From: Neptunicella plasticusilytica
GTDB lineage: Bacteria > Pseudomonadota > Gammaproteobacteria > Enterobacterales > Alteromonadaceae
NCBI RefSeq assembly: GCF_047922965.1
Contig: NZ_CP150481.1
Span: 1,612,001 to 1,676,000 of the forward strand
Length of the DNA stretch: 64,000 nt
Direction: 5' to 3'
This document shows positions 17,578-26,675 of this stretch, piece after piece. Positions within the stretch are counted from its first letter, which is position 1, and each line of letters opens with the position of its first letter. The position numbers were made by a program, and so were the translations under genes. The notes under the pieces were generated by a model. It had not been told where the DNA came from and made no database searches. It saw nothing but the letters and a program-made list of their open reading frames with translations.

Positions 17578-17859
17578 ATGTTGTGCGCGATATATAAAAG
17601 TAGTAGAAAACCCGAAACCTATTTGTTTGTACTAAAGCGCGATGATTTTTCTGCCGTACCGGAAGTATTGCTAGCCTCGTTTGGTAAACCGTTATTTGTG
17701 ATGATGCTGGCACTGAAGGAAGATCGGAAGCTGGCCATCAGCGATGCGGATAAAGTCAGGCAGGAATTGACCGATAAGGGCTATTACTTGCAGCTCCCCC
17801 CACCAACTGAAAATTTACTCCACCGACATAACTTGTCAAATCAGGGTACATCATTATGA
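17578..17859 (+). CDS. ycgL: YcgL domain-containing protein
   Basis: 93 residues, the whole length a YcgL domain: LCAIYKSSRKPETYLF at the N-terminus and FGKPLFVMMLAL near 38. The function is unknown; it is a small soluble protein conserved in gammaproteobacteria next to rnd. Its stop overlaps the start of the next gene (ATGA). Confidence 0.9.
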   Translation: MLCAIYKSSRKPETYLFVLKRDDFSAVPEVLLASFGKPLFVMMLALKEDRKLAISDADKVRQELTDKGYYLQLPPPTENLLHRHNLSNQGTSL

Positions 17860-18821
17860 AGAAAATTTTAGCCATCGCTACCATCCTTTTCTGTTCTGTA
17901 GTGCAGGCAAAACCGAGTTTTGACGAATATGTGCAAAGTTTAAAAGCAGAGGCCATCGAGAAGGGATTTAGCCAGGAACTGATTGATATGGCCTTTGAAA
18001 ATGTTCAATTTCATCAGCGTTCGGTTAAGGCAGATAAAAACCAGCCTGAGTTTAAATTGACTCTTGATCGCTATTTATCCACTCGTTTACCTGACTGGAA
18101 AGTCAAACAGGCGATCCAGAAATATCAGGACAATAAAGTATTACTCGAACAGATAGCCGACAAATATGGCGTTCAGGCTCGCTTTATTGTGGCGCTGTGG
18201 GGCAATGAGAGTAATTTTGGCAAAATCATGGGTAACTTCCCGGTTATTTCTGCTTTGACTACCATGGCCTATGAAGGGCGCCGCGAAGACATGTTTAAAA
18301 AACAACTTTTTGCTGCACTGCAAATTTTGCAGGAAGGTCATATTGAAAAAGACCAATTTGTCGGTTCCTGGGCAGGCGCAATGGGGCAAAGCCAGTTTAT
18401 GCCGACATCATTTTTAAGCTACGCACAGGATGGCGACGGCGACGGCAAGAAAAACATCTGGCAGAACAAGGCAGATGTGTTTGCGTCTATCGCTAATTAC
18501 CTCAAGCTGGAAGGTTGGGACAATAGCCAGACATGGGGACGTCAAGTCCAAATCCCGAGTGGTTTTGATTTGCAATTAGCAGGTTTGGAAACTGATAAAA
18601 TGAAGCCGTTGCATGAATGGCAAAAGTTAGGGGTGCGCCGCTATGACGGCAGCGATTTGCCTACGCGCAATATTCCCGCCAGCCTGATTGTTCCAGATGA
18701 TGAAAATGGGCGTATTTATCTGGTTTACAATAATTTTCACACCTTGATGCACTGGAACCGTTCCACTTATTTTGGTAGCGCAGTGGGAATTCTGGCCGAT
18801 CAAATTAAAGCCGGATTATAA
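17856..18821 (+). CDS. MltB-family lytic murein transglycosylase
   Basis: 321 residues. A signal peptide (residues 1-18, ending VVQA) sends it to the periplasm without a lipobox, so a soluble rather than lipid-anchored enzyme. Catalytic Glu118 in ALWGNESNFGK, the VGSWAGAMGQSQFMPTSFL region near 168 and the DGDGDGKKNIW calcium-loop-like segment are typical of MltB (SLT 2). It cleaves peptidoglycan glycan strands to anhydromuropeptides. Translationally coupled to ycgL. Confidence 0.9.
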   Translation: MKKILAIATILFCSVVQAKPSFDEYVQSLKAEAIEKGFSQELIDMAFENVQFHQRSVKADKNQPEFKLTLDRYLSTRLPDWKVKQAIQKYQDNKVLLEQIADKYGVQARFIVALWGNESNFGKIMGNFPVISALTTMAYEGRREDMFKKQLFAALQILQEGHIEKDQFVGSWAGAMGQSQFMPTSFLSYAQDGDGDGKKNIWQNKADVFASIANYLKLEGWDNSQTWGRQVQIPSGFDLQLAGLETDKMKPLHEWQKLGVRRYDGSDLPTRNIPASLIVPDDENGRIYLVYNNFHTLMHWNRSTYFGSAVGILADQIKAGL

Positions 18822-18857
18822 ACTCGAATATCCAGGCGAGTTGACAGGAACTGCCAT

Positions 18858-19352
18858 ATGTCACAATTGCCCTTTTGGGAAACAAAATCCCTGTCTGAAA
18901 TGACAGAAAATGAATGGGAATCGTTGTGCGACGGTTGCGGGAAATGCTGCCTGCACAAGTTTATTGATGACGACGAAGGGGATATGCAGCCCACCGATGT
19001 GGTATTCAAAGGTGAACGGGTACATTTTACCAATATTGTCTGCGATTTACTGAACACCAAAACTTGCAGTTGCTCCCAGTATGAGCACAGAACTGACTTT
19101 GTGCCGGATTGTGTCAAGCTGACCAAAGATAATCTGAAAGATATTTTCTTTATGCCGCCCAGTTGCAGTTACCGTCGTTTGTATGAAGGCCGGGGATTGC
19201 CAGCTTGGCACCCATTGCTGAATAGGCAAAAGAAGACGGCTATGCATAAAGCCGGCATGTCGGTAAGAGGTAAGACAATTTATGAAGGGCAGGTCAACCT
19301 GGATGAATTTGAAAACTATATTGCTATCTGGCCACTGAACGATATTGACTAA
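18858..19352 (+). CDS. ycgN: YcgN family cysteine-cluster protein
   Basis: 164 residues. UPF0260/YcgN: the N-terminal CDGCGKCCLHKFIDDD cluster at about residue 32 and later cysteines (CDLLNTKTCSCSQY, PDCVKL, PPSCSYR) suggest a metal or iron-sulfur site of the CxxCxxCC zinc/iron chelatase type. The biological role is unknown. Commonly found near ycgL in gammaproteobacteria, as here. Confidence 0.9.
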   Translation: MSQLPFWETKSLSEMTENEWESLCDGCGKCCLHKFIDDDEGDMQPTDVVFKGERVHFTNIVCDLLNTKTCSCSQYEHRTDFVPDCVKLTKDNLKDIFFMPPSCSYRRLYEGRGLPAWHPLLNRQKKTAMHKAGMSVRGKTIYEGQVNLDEFENYIAIWPLNDID

Positions 19353-19354
19353 AA

Positions 19355-19378
19355 AACAGGATCGCGGGCGATCCTGTC
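19355..19378 (-). terminator. bidirectional-type terminator between ycgN and dsbB
   Basis: ACAGGATCG and CGATCCTGT form a perfect stem. The run of A residues at its left edge becomes a T tail on the minus strand, so it primarily ends the nhaB-dsbB unit. Confidence 0.75.
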
Positions 19379-19386
19379 AAATCAGA

Positions 19387-19908
19387 TTAGATTTTGTGCT
19401 CGACGCTTAGTCGAATGACCAATACCAGCGCCCAGACAAGGCTGTAAGCGGCGAAGATTGCCATCATCCATTGTGGCATACTCATTTGCATAAATTGCCA
19501 GTCGATATCACCACAGTCCCCTGTTGCGGCAAAAATCTGCGGGACCCACTCATGCAGTTTTAACCAGCTTGGAAAGTTTGGCACAATCTCACAACTGGCA
19601 AAAAATGGGTTGGCGGCAGTTTGGATATCCACATGCTCGTAGGCAATCAGGGTTCCCCAAATAGCACTGACTCCCCAACCGGTCAGGGCAACCAGCCGAA
19701 ACAGGATATTCTGACTTAGAAATATTCCCACCAAGGCACTGAGCATAATGCCAAATACCGCGGTACGCTGGTAAATACACATAATGCAAGGAGCCAAGTC
19801 CATGACATATTGAAAATACAGTGCAGCTAATTCCAGTCCTAGCGTCGAGATAAACAGCAGCTTCCATGCTGCTGCGTGTTCTGGCCAGATTGCGATATTT
19901 CTTAGCAT
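19387..19908 (-). CDS. dsbB: disulfide bond formation protein DsbB
   Basis: 173 residues. Inner membrane quinone reductase that reoxidises DsbA. Four helices; first redox pair Cys41-Ile-Met-Cys44, second pair Cys106 and Cys132 in the long periplasmic loop. Lies 31 bases downstream of nhaB on the same strand, the same order as in enteric bacteria. Confidence 0.95.
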   Translation of the reverse strand: MLRNIAIWPEHAAAWKLLFISTLGLELAALYFQYVMDLAPCIMCIYQRTAVFGIMLSALVGIFLSQNILFRLVALTGWGVSAIWGTLIAYEHVDIQTAANPFFASCEIVPNFPSWLKLHEWVPQIFAATGDCGDIDWQFMQMSMPQWMMAIFAAYSLVWALVLVIRLSVEHKI

Positions 19909-19939
19909 TATTATTTTCCGCAGTGACGTTGTATTAAGA

Positions 19940-21520
19940 TTAATGGCTTAACGGTGTCGCCATTTGTGACGGATCGTGATGGTTTATCAGGTGCATCTGA
20001 TACAACCAGTCAGTTAAGTCATGTAATCCGAAATAGGTAGCAGCCAGGCCAACCAGAGTTAAAACAATGGTATAGGGCAAGGCCATATAAACCATTTTGC
20101 CGTAAGACAATCGCAGCAATGGTGCCAGAGCAGAGGTTAACAGGAACAAGAATGCGGCTTGTCCATTGGGTGTGGCTACACTGGGCAGGTTAGTACCGGT
20201 ATTAATCGCTACAGCCAACAGGTCAAATTGATCACGGGTAATTTCGCCTTTGCTTAGTGCAGTGGCAACTTCATTAATATACACAGAGCCAACAAACACA
20301 TTATCGCTGACCATGGATAATAATCCGTTGGCCAGATAAAACATCACCAGTTGCGTTTTACCTTCATAGGTTAATACCCATTCAATAACCGGCGTAAACA
20401 GGCTCTGGTCGATGATAACTGACACTACAGCAAAGAACACACATAACAACGCGGTAAAGGGCAGGGCTTCTTCAAAGGCAGGCCCCAACTGATGTTCGTC
20501 AACAATGCCGCACATAGAGGTTGCCAACACGATAATGGATAAGCCAATTAAGCCGACGGCGGCTAAATGTAGCGCTAATCCGATCACCAGCCACAGTGCG
20601 ATTAAGCCCTGTACGACCAACTTAATATTTTCTTGCTTGCTGCGCTCTTTATCCAGAGTGATGCTGTAGTCGGTCAGAATACGTCTTACGTTGTCCGGGA
20701 GCATGGCGCCATAATCAAACCATTTGAATTTTTCCAGCAATACTGTGGTAAGCAATCCGCAAAATAATACCGGCACAGTTACTGGCGACATACGCATAAA
20801 AAACTCGATAAAATTCCAGGTCGCCTTATCGGCAATGATCAGGTTTTGTGGTTCACCAACCATGGTCATTACACCACCTAATGCAGTACCTACCGAAGCA
20901 TGCATCATCAGGTTACGTAAAAAAGCGCGAAATGCGTCCAGATCATCACGATTAAGGCTGGCAACGTTCTCATCATGGGTATGGTCATGATCGTGATGAT
21001 AATCTTTACCCGAGGCCACTTTGTGGTAAATACTATAGAAGCCGGTGGCAACAGCGATAATAACCGCCACCACAGTCAAGGCATCAAGAAAAGCCGATAA
21101 GAACGCTGCGGCAAAGGTAAAGGCTAACGACAGTAATACTTTACTTTTGACTTTGATCAGCAGGCGAGTAAATAGATGCAGCAGTAAATCTTTCATAAAG
21201 AAGATCCCCGCCACCATAAAAATTAGTAGCAATACAACTTCAATATTAGTGACAATTTCAAGTTTAATATGATTTGGCGAGGTCATGCCAATGGCTACAG
21301 CCTCGAGAACCAGCAGACCTCCTGGTTGCAGGGGATAACATTTTAACGCCATCGCCAGGGTGAAAATAAACTCCAACACCAGCGCCCAACCTGCGATATA
21401 GGGATTAATTTGAAATATAACCGGATTTAAAATCAAACAGGCAATAATAAACTTTTTGTACCAGCCAGGTGCCTGCCCAAGAAAGTTTTTGAATAGAGCC
21501 GAAGCCATAGATTGCTGCAT
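19940..21520 (-). CDS. nhaB: Na+/H+ antiporter NhaB
   Basis: 526 residues with about 12 hydrophobic segments. NhaB exports Na+ in exchange for H+. Typical segments: FLGQAPGWYK at the N-terminus, SALDAL-type acidic helix (FLDALTVVAV, near 148), MHASVGTALGGVMTMVGEPQN near 210, and AINTGTNLPSVATPNGQAAF near 450. A histidine/aspartate-rich loop (DYHHDHDHTHDE, near 180) is characteristic of the family's cytoplasmic loop. Divergent from fadR; a FadR-like site lies between them. Confidence 0.95.
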   Translation of the reverse strand: MQQSMASALFKNFLGQAPGWYKKFIIACLILNPVIFQINPYIAGWALVLEFIFTLAMALKCYPLQPGGLLVLEAVAIGMTSPNHIKLEIVTNIEVVLLLIFMVAGIFFMKDLLLHLFTRLLIKVKSKVLLSLAFTFAAAFLSAFLDALTVVAVIIAVATGFYSIYHKVASGKDYHHDHDHTHDENVASLNRDDLDAFRAFLRNLMMHASVGTALGGVMTMVGEPQNLIIADKATWNFIEFFMRMSPVTVPVLFCGLLTTVLLEKFKWFDYGAMLPDNVRRILTDYSITLDKERSKQENIKLVVQGLIALWLVIGLALHLAAVGLIGLSIIVLATSMCGIVDEHQLGPAFEEALPFTALLCVFFAVVSVIIDQSLFTPVIEWVLTYEGKTQLVMFYLANGLLSMVSDNVFVGSVYINEVATALSKGEITRDQFDLLAVAINTGTNLPSVATPNGQAAFLFLLTSALAPLLRLSYGKMVYMALPYTIVLTLVGLAATYFGLHDLTDWLYQMHLINHHDPSQMATPLSH

Positions 21521-21723
21521 TGAGTAGCATCCTTAATTATTATACTTAATAAGACTGGGTATGTTGTAAAAGCTGTCGCGATAAATTGCAAGTAGAATCG
21601 ATAAAGAATCTGAACGGAAAGTATTGAAATTTCACTAATAAATCGGAGAATTCCGTGGATATGTTAAAAAAATAGGGCTAATTTGCAGGGATAAGTAAAC
21701 AAGCATTGTTTCCGCAGAAATTC

Positions 21724-21740
21724 ATCTGGTACAATCAGTG
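21724..21740 (+). promoter_or_regulatory. FadR-like operator between nhaB and fadR
   Basis: ATCTGGTACAATCAGTG matches the published FadR consensus ATCTGGTACGACCAGAT at 13 of 17 positions by eye. It lies 32 bases upstream of the fadR start, a good place for autoregulation or for control of nhaB. Inferred, not proven. Confidence 0.5.
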
Positions 21741-21771
21741 GATAAAATAATAATTAAGTGTGGCAGTTCAG

Positions 21772-22482
21772 ATGATATATAAAGCTCAAAGCCCGGCAGG
21801 ATTTGCGGAAGAATATATTGTAGAGTCAATATGGAGTGGGCGTTTTCCTCCCGGCACTATTCTTCCCGCTGAACGTGAATTGTCAGAACTCATCGGCGTG
21901 ACTCGAACAACATTACGCGAAGTCTTACAACGGCTGGCCCGAGATGGCTGGTTAACCATTCAGCACGGCAAACCCACTAAAGTGAATAATTTCTGGGAAA
22001 CCTCCAGTCTGAATATTCTCGAAACGCTAGCCCGATTGGACGAAGAGGGCATTCCTGAGCTAATTAATAATTTGCTTGCTGCCCGCACCAGTGTCAGCGC
22101 TATTTTTATTCGCGGCGCAATCAAGAATGATCCGGATAAGGTAATAGAAGCGTTAAAAGGCTTTATGGATGTACCTGAAGATGGCCAGGCTTTCGCTGAA
22201 TTTGATTACCGGATAAACCATGATATTGCGATGGCGTCCGGTAACTACATCTATGTTTTATTAATGAATGGTTTCCGCGGGCTGTATTCGCGGATTGGCG
22301 GATATTATTTTTCCCACCAAAGTTCGCGTAAGTTAAGCCGTGAGTTTTATGCCCAATTGAGCGAGTTGGCCGATAAAGGCGACTTTGAAGCGGTTCCTGT
22401 ATTAGTCAGAAATTACGGTATAGAAAGCGGTAAAATTTGGAAAGAAGTGCGTGATACCATGCCCAAAGGTCTTGTTGATTAA
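21772..22482 (+). CDS. fadR: fatty acid metabolism transcriptional regulator FadR
   Basis: 236 residues from ATG 21772; a GTG at 21760 is also in frame and would add four. GntR-type winged helix at the N-terminus with the strongly conserved KAQSPAGFAEEYIVESIW and VTRTTLREVLQRLARDGW, then the all-helical acyl-CoA-binding domain. FadR represses fad genes and activates fab genes until acyl-CoA binds. fadD of the same window is a likely target. Confidence 0.95.
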   Translation: MIYKAQSPAGFAEEYIVESIWSGRFPPGTILPAERELSELIGVTRTTLREVLQRLARDGWLTIQHGKPTKVNNFWETSSLNILETLARLDEEGIPELINNLLAARTSVSAIFIRGAIKNDPDKVIEALKGFMDVPEDGQAFAEFDYRINHDIAMASGNYIYVLLMNGFRGLYSRIGGYYFSHQSSRKLSREFYAQLSELADKGDFEAVPVLVRNYGIESGKIWKEVRDTMPKGLVD

Positions 22483-22530
22483 CTAACCTGAGTTCGGGAT
22501 AAGCCGCGCCTTGGGACTGGGAGCGCAACA

Positions 22531-24177
22531 ATGCAGCAGACAGGTCCGCTTTCATTTGATTATATTATTATCGGTGGTGGCTCAGCAGGAGCCACGTTAG
22601 CCGCCAGATTATCTGCAGATAAACATAACTTGGTATGTTTGCTTGAAGCAGGTTCAAAAGATACCAATCCTTTTATTCATATTCCTTTTGGTTTAGCTGC
22701 TTTAGCTCATATAAAAGGGTTAAACTGGAATTACTCCACTTCCCCACAAGCACAACTTAACCAGCGTTGCTTATATTGGCCGCGAGGAAAAACCTTGGGT
22801 GGCTCCAGTTCGGTTAACGCGATGTGTTATATCCGCGGCAGTCAAAATGACTATGAGCAATGGAAACAGATGGGCGCTAGTGGTTGGGGGTGGCAAGATG
22901 TTCTGCCTTATTTCAAAAAGTCTGAATCCTATGCGCAGGGCGATCCGCGCTGGCACGGTGATAGCGGACCGTTGTCGGTAACTGAACTGCGTTATACCAG
23001 TCCGCTATCAACGAGCTTTGTGCATTCAGCAAGGGAAATGGGCTTAGATCTGGTTGCTGACTTTAACCAGTTAGACCGCGAAGGCCTGGGTTTTTATCAG
23101 GTAACGCAAACCAAAGGACAGCGTTGTTCTGCGGCTAAGGCCTATCTCGCACCCATTCAAGATCGCACTAACCTTACTATAATGACGCAAGTGCTGGTCG
23201 AGAAGATCCTGATCGAACAACAAGTTGCCACTGGTGTGCAGCTTAAAAGTGGTCAGCAAGCAATTCAGCTAAACGCACGCAAGGAAGTGATTGTTTGTGC
23301 AGGGGCTATAAATTCACCACAATTATTGATGTTGTCTGGTATTGGCCCCAAACGACAACTTCAAAATCTGGGCATTAAATCGGTATTTGACTTGCCGGGT
23401 GTTGGCCAGAATTTGCAAGATCATCTGGATGCCATTATCCAACATGAGTGCAAAAATTCGCAAGGTTACGGTTTAGCGCTTAATGCGATACCTGTTTGGT
23501 TGAAGTCGGCGTATCACTACTGGCGTAAACGTCAGGGGATGCTAACCAGCAATATCGCCGAAGCTGGCGGCTTTATTAAAAGCTCTTATGCCAGTGCTGA
23601 GCCTGATATCCAGTTGCATTTTTTACCGGCTAAATTACAGGATCATGGGCGTAAGTATGTGTATGGCTACGGGTACAGTTTGCATGCATGTGCATTGTAT
23701 CCAAAGAGTCGGGGATATATTGCCCTGGCGTCGGCAGATCCGGCTCAGCCAGCGATTATTGATCCCTGTTATTTAACACACCCTGATGATCAAAAAATCA
23801 TGATTGAGGCGGTTAAATTAGCGCGAAGATTGCTGTCTTGTGCAGAATTCAGTCAATATCAATCCATTGAACTTCAGCCCGGGACTGAAATACAAAGTGA
23901 TCAGCAAATTCTGCAGTTTGTGCGTGAACAGGCGCAAACCATTTATCATCCGGTTGGGACTTGCAAAATAGGGGCAATAGACGATCCTATGGCCGTGGTG
24001 GATCCGCAGTTGAGAGTTAAAGGGATAAAAGCGCTACGAGTAGTTGATGCGTCGGTGATGCCGACTATCATTGGGGGTAATACCAATGCCGCAGTAATTA
24101 TGATCGCCGAAAAAGCCGCGGATATGATTTTGCAATTAAATTCAGTTAACTCAGGTCAAGTAGAAACAGAGCTCTAA
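22531..24177 (+). CDS. GMC-family FAD-dependent oxidoreductase (choline/alcohol dehydrogenase type)
   Basis: 548 residues. FAD-binding GGGSAGATLAARLS near residue 14, GMC signature around WPRGKTLGGSSSVNAM near 82, CAGAINSPQLLMLSGIGP near 254, and the active-site end YHPVGTCKIG followed by GGNTNAAVIMIAEKAADMI. The family oxidises alcohols to aldehydes; close types are BetA (choline) and AlkJ (aliphatic alcohols). Its position just after fadR favours an aliphatic alcohol feeding fatty acid oxidation, but that is inference. Followed 16 bases later by a secreted methyltransferase-like gene. Confidence 0.88.
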   Translation: MQQTGPLSFDYIIIGGGSAGATLAARLSADKHNLVCLLEAGSKDTNPFIHIPFGLAALAHIKGLNWNYSTSPQAQLNQRCLYWPRGKTLGGSSSVNAMCYIRGSQNDYEQWKQMGASGWGWQDVLPYFKKSESYAQGDPRWHGDSGPLSVTELRYTSPLSTSFVHSAREMGLDLVADFNQLDREGLGFYQVTQTKGQRCSAAKAYLAPIQDRTNLTIMTQVLVEKILIEQQVATGVQLKSGQQAIQLNARKEVIVCAGAINSPQLLMLSGIGPKRQLQNLGIKSVFDLPGVGQNLQDHLDAIIQHECKNSQGYGLALNAIPVWLKSAYHYWRKRQGMLTSNIAEAGGFIKSSYASAEPDIQLHFLPAKLQDHGRKYVYGYGYSLHACALYPKSRGYIALASADPAQPAIIDPCYLTHPDDQKIMIEAVKLARRLLSCAEFSQYQSIELQPGTEIQSDQQILQFVREQAQTIYHPVGTCKIGAIDDPMAVVDPQLRVKGIKALRVVDASVMPTIIGGNTNAAVIMIAEKAADMILQLNSVNSGQVETEL

Positions 24178-24192
24178 TAAAAGGAACATAAA

Positions 24193-24936
24193 ATGAAAAA
24201 ATGGTTAACGGTAATGGGTTGTGTCGGTTTTGTCGTCGGTGCCCAGGCGGCTGATATTTCAGCAAAACTGCAGCGGGCAATGCAATCGGACATCCGTGAT
24301 GAGTCGGAGATAAAACGCGATGCCAATCGCAAACCGATGGAAACGCTGGCGTTCTTCGGTTTGCAGGATGATATGAAAGTGGTTGAATTGATCCCGGGTG
24401 GCGGCTGGTATACCAAGCTGTTAGCGCCAATACTGCGTGATAACGGTGACTTCTCTATTGCCTATGGAACCGAACGGGCAGAAAAAGCCATTAAGGGCCA
24501 GGAAGGTTTTGACAAGGTGAATATACTTGCACCAACCTCTAAAGTATACCGGCCTGAAAATGCGGCTTTTTACGCCCTGGATAATCCGGATTTAGCTACG
24601 TCTGACGTTGATATGGTGTTTACTTTCCGTAACTACCATAATTTTGGGCCAGAAGGTCGAGCTGCAATGAACGAAGCTGTGTACAAAGCTTTGAAGCCGG
24701 GAGGAATTTACGCCGTAGTTGATCATACTCGCCGCCATATGCAGCCAAATAATGATTTTAATGGCCGTCGGGTCGATCCGGTCCTGGCGATTAAAGAGAT
24801 CCAAGATGCAGGATTTGAATTAGTCGATTACAGTGATTTACATTACCGGCCGGTTGATGAGCTGATTTATGAAGTCGGACATAAAGACGTCACAGGACAT
24901 ACTGATCGTTGGACATTGAAATTCCGCAAAAAATAG
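24193..24936 (+). CDS. exported class I SAM-methyltransferase-like protein
   Basis: 247 residues. A signal peptide covers residues 1-19 (ending GAQA), then a Rossmann methyltransferase-like domain with motif I replaced by VVELIPGGGWYTKLLAPIL near 61 and an FTFRNYHNF segment where motif IV is expected. An exported methyltransferase is odd because S-adenosylmethionine is cytoplasmic; such proteins are nevertheless common in proteobacteria and their function is unknown. It follows the GMC gene closely and shares a terminator. Confidence 0.8.
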   Translation: MKKWLTVMGCVGFVVGAQAADISAKLQRAMQSDIRDESEIKRDANRKPMETLAFFGLQDDMKVVELIPGGGWYTKLLAPILRDNGDFSIAYGTERAEKAIKGQEGFDKVNILAPTSKVYRPENAAFYALDNPDLATSDVDMVFTFRNYHNFGPEGRAAMNEAVYKALKPGGIYAVVDHTRRHMQPNNDFNGRRVDPVLAIKEIQDAGFELVDYSDLHYRPVDELIYEVGHKDVTGHTDRWTLKFRKK

Positions 24937-24948
24937 CGGGAAACAAAA

Positions 24949-24972
24949 ACGCCCCGATATCGGGGCGTTTTC
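24949..24972. terminator. bidirectional terminator between methyltransferase gene and sodB
   Basis: ACGCCCCGATATCGGGGCGT is a perfect palindrome flanked by AAAAA on the left and TTTT on the right, so it can end both convergent genes. Confidence 0.9.
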
Positions 24973-24992
24973 ACATCTTGAACCGAAAAATC

Positions 24993-25574
24993 TTAGCCGA
25001 AGTTTTTCGCTGCAAAATCCCAGTTTGCCAAAGCCCAGAAACCTTTCAGGTAATTAGGGCGGACATTGCGATAATCGATATAGTAGGCGTGTTCCCACAA
25101 ATCGACTGTAATCAGTGGCGTAACGCCTGATTCTGTAATAGGAGTGCCAGCGTTGCTGGTATTAACGATATCCAGATCACCGGACGCAGTTTTTACCAAC
25201 CAGGTCCAGCTTGAACCGAAGTTGTTAACCGCTTTGTCATTAAATGCTTCTTTGAACGCGTCAAAAGAACCCCACTTGGCATTGATTGCGTCAGCCAATG
25301 CGCCGGTTGGCGCGTCGCCGCCATTTGGGCTTAAGCTATTCCAGTAAAAGGTGTGGTTCCAGATCTGTGCCGCGTTGTTAAATACACCGCCTTCTGAACT
25401 GCGTACGATTTCTTCCAGAGATTTGTTTTCCAGATCGGTTCCTTCGATCAGGCCATTCAACTTAGTTACATAAGTTGCATGGTGCTTGCCGTGGTGATAG
25501 TCCAGTGTCTCTGCTGAAATATGAGGTTCTAGCGCATTTTTTTCATAAGGCAATGCAGGTAATTCAAAAGCCAT
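24993..25574 (-). CDS. sodB: iron superoxide dismutase SodB
   Basis: 193 residues. Dismutates superoxide in the cytoplasm. Metal ligands visible: His27 in DYHHGKHH, His74 in IWNHTFYW, and Asp/His in VDLWEHAYYIDYRN near 156-161. The residues around FNNAAQIWNHTFYW match the iron-type family. Length is standard. The intergenic region to grxD (about 200 bases) is AT-rich. Confidence 0.95.
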   Translation of the reverse strand: MAFELPALPYEKNALEPHISAETLDYHHGKHHATYVTKLNGLIEGTDLENKSLEEIVRSSEGGVFNNAAQIWNHTFYWNSLSPNGGDAPTGALADAINAKWGSFDAFKEAFNDKAVNNFGSSWTWLVKTASGDLDIVNTSNAGTPITESGVTPLITVDLWEHAYYIDYRNVRPNYLKGFWALANWDFAAKNFG

Positions 25575-25782
25575 TGTAGATCTCCATTTAGTTTACAAGA
25601 TAAGGATGAGTAAATAGATCCTAGACGCTAATGCATCAGAGTAAAAGCTAAAATTGAGATTTAAACAAAGTATTTGCTATATCTAATAATTTTAGTAACA
25701 ACGACTTCGCTTGGGTATCTGTTGATATGCAGGTAAAATAGCCCCATTAATTGAAAATATCGTCATAAAAGGGCAAACGATA

Positions 25783-26124
25783 ATGGAAACAATTGACAAA
25801 ATTAAGCAGCAAATCAGTGAAAATCCAATCATTTTATATATGAAGGGCTCACCTAAATTACCTAGTTGCGGGTTTTCTGCTCAGGCCAGTCAGGCATTGA
25901 TGTCTTGCGGCGAACAGTTCGCTTATGTGGATATTTTACAAAATCCGGATATTCGTGCCGAGTTACCGGCCTATGCTGATTGGCCAACTTTTCCGCAGTT
26001 ATGGGTAGACGGAGAATTGGTTGGTGGCTGCGATATTATTCTGGAAATGTTCCAGCAGGGTGAGTTACAGCCGTTGATTAAACAAACTGCTGAAAAATAT
26101 GCTGATAAACAGGATAACGCCTGA
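25783..26124 (+). CDS. grxD: monothiol glutaredoxin GrxD
   Basis: 113 residues. Monothiol CGFS glutaredoxin that carries [2Fe-2S] clusters: Cys29 in LPSCGFSAQ, plus WPTFPQLWVDGELVGGCDI near 66. The family delivers iron-sulfur clusters and senses iron. Neighbours are iron and oxidative stress genes. Confidence 0.94.
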   Translation: METIDKIKQQISENPIILYMKGSPKLPSCGFSAQASQALMSCGEQFAYVDILQNPDIRAELPAYADWPTFPQLWVDGELVGGCDIILEMFQQGELQPLIKQTAEKYADKQDNA

Positions 26125-26148
26125 TTTAACCCGTAACGCACCCAATTC

Positions 26149-26177
26149 AAAAGGCCTGATAGAAATCAGGCCTTTTT
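26149..26177. terminator. bidirectional terminator between grxD and bfr
   Basis: AAAAGGCCTGAT-AGAA-ATCAGGCCTTTTT is a perfect stem with A and T flanks, serving grxD on the plus strand and the bacterioferritin operon on the minus strand. Confidence 0.88.
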
Positions 26178-26195
26178 AGTTGAGCGCAGGGTAGT

Positions 26196-26663
26196 TTAAA
26201 TCTGCGATTGCAGGTAATTAGCCAGCCCTGTCATATTGATTAAACCTAACTGTTGTTCCAGCCAATGGGCGTGATCTCGCTCGGTATCATCCAGCAGGGT
26301 TTCGAGTATTTCACGAGTGACAAAGTCCTGACACTTTTCGCACTGGGTAATGGCATTTTTGAGAGCTTCTCCCACTTCTTGCTCAAGCAACAGATCATTT
26401 TCAAGCATTTCTGGCACCGTTTTGCCGATACGCACGGCGCAGCGGGTTTTCATATCAGGTGTGCCTTCCAGCATTAAAATGCGTTCAATCAGCAATGACG
26501 CATGGCCTTTTTCATCGTCAAACTCATGAGCAATACGCTCATGTAACTTGTTCAATCCCCAATCTTCGTACATTTTGGCATGAATAAAGTACTGATCCAT
26601 GGCTGCCAGTTCTGCACTTAATAACTGGTTCATGCTGTTAATAATGTCTTTATGACCTTTCAT
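26196..26663 (-). CDS. bacterioferritin, ferroxidase-type subunit
   Basis: 155 residues, 24-mer iron storage protein subunit. By alignment to E. coli Bfr the ferroxidase ligands are kept: Glu18, Glu51, His54, Glu94, and Glu128/His131 (Glu127/His130 in E. coli, shifted by one inserted residue). The haem-ligating Met52 is replaced by Lys (EKGH). It should oxidise and store iron but not coordinate haem by itself. 12 bases downstream of the other subunit gene, same strand. Confidence 0.93.
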   Translation of the reverse strand: MKGHKDIINSMNQLLSAELAAMDQYFIHAKMYEDWGLNKLHERIAHEFDDEKGHASLLIERILMLEGTPDMKTRCAVRIGKTVPEMLENDLLLEQEVGEALKNAITQCEKCQDFVTREILETLLDDTERDHAHWLEQQLGLINMTGLANYLQSQI

Positions 26664-26675
26664 GATGGATTTCCT

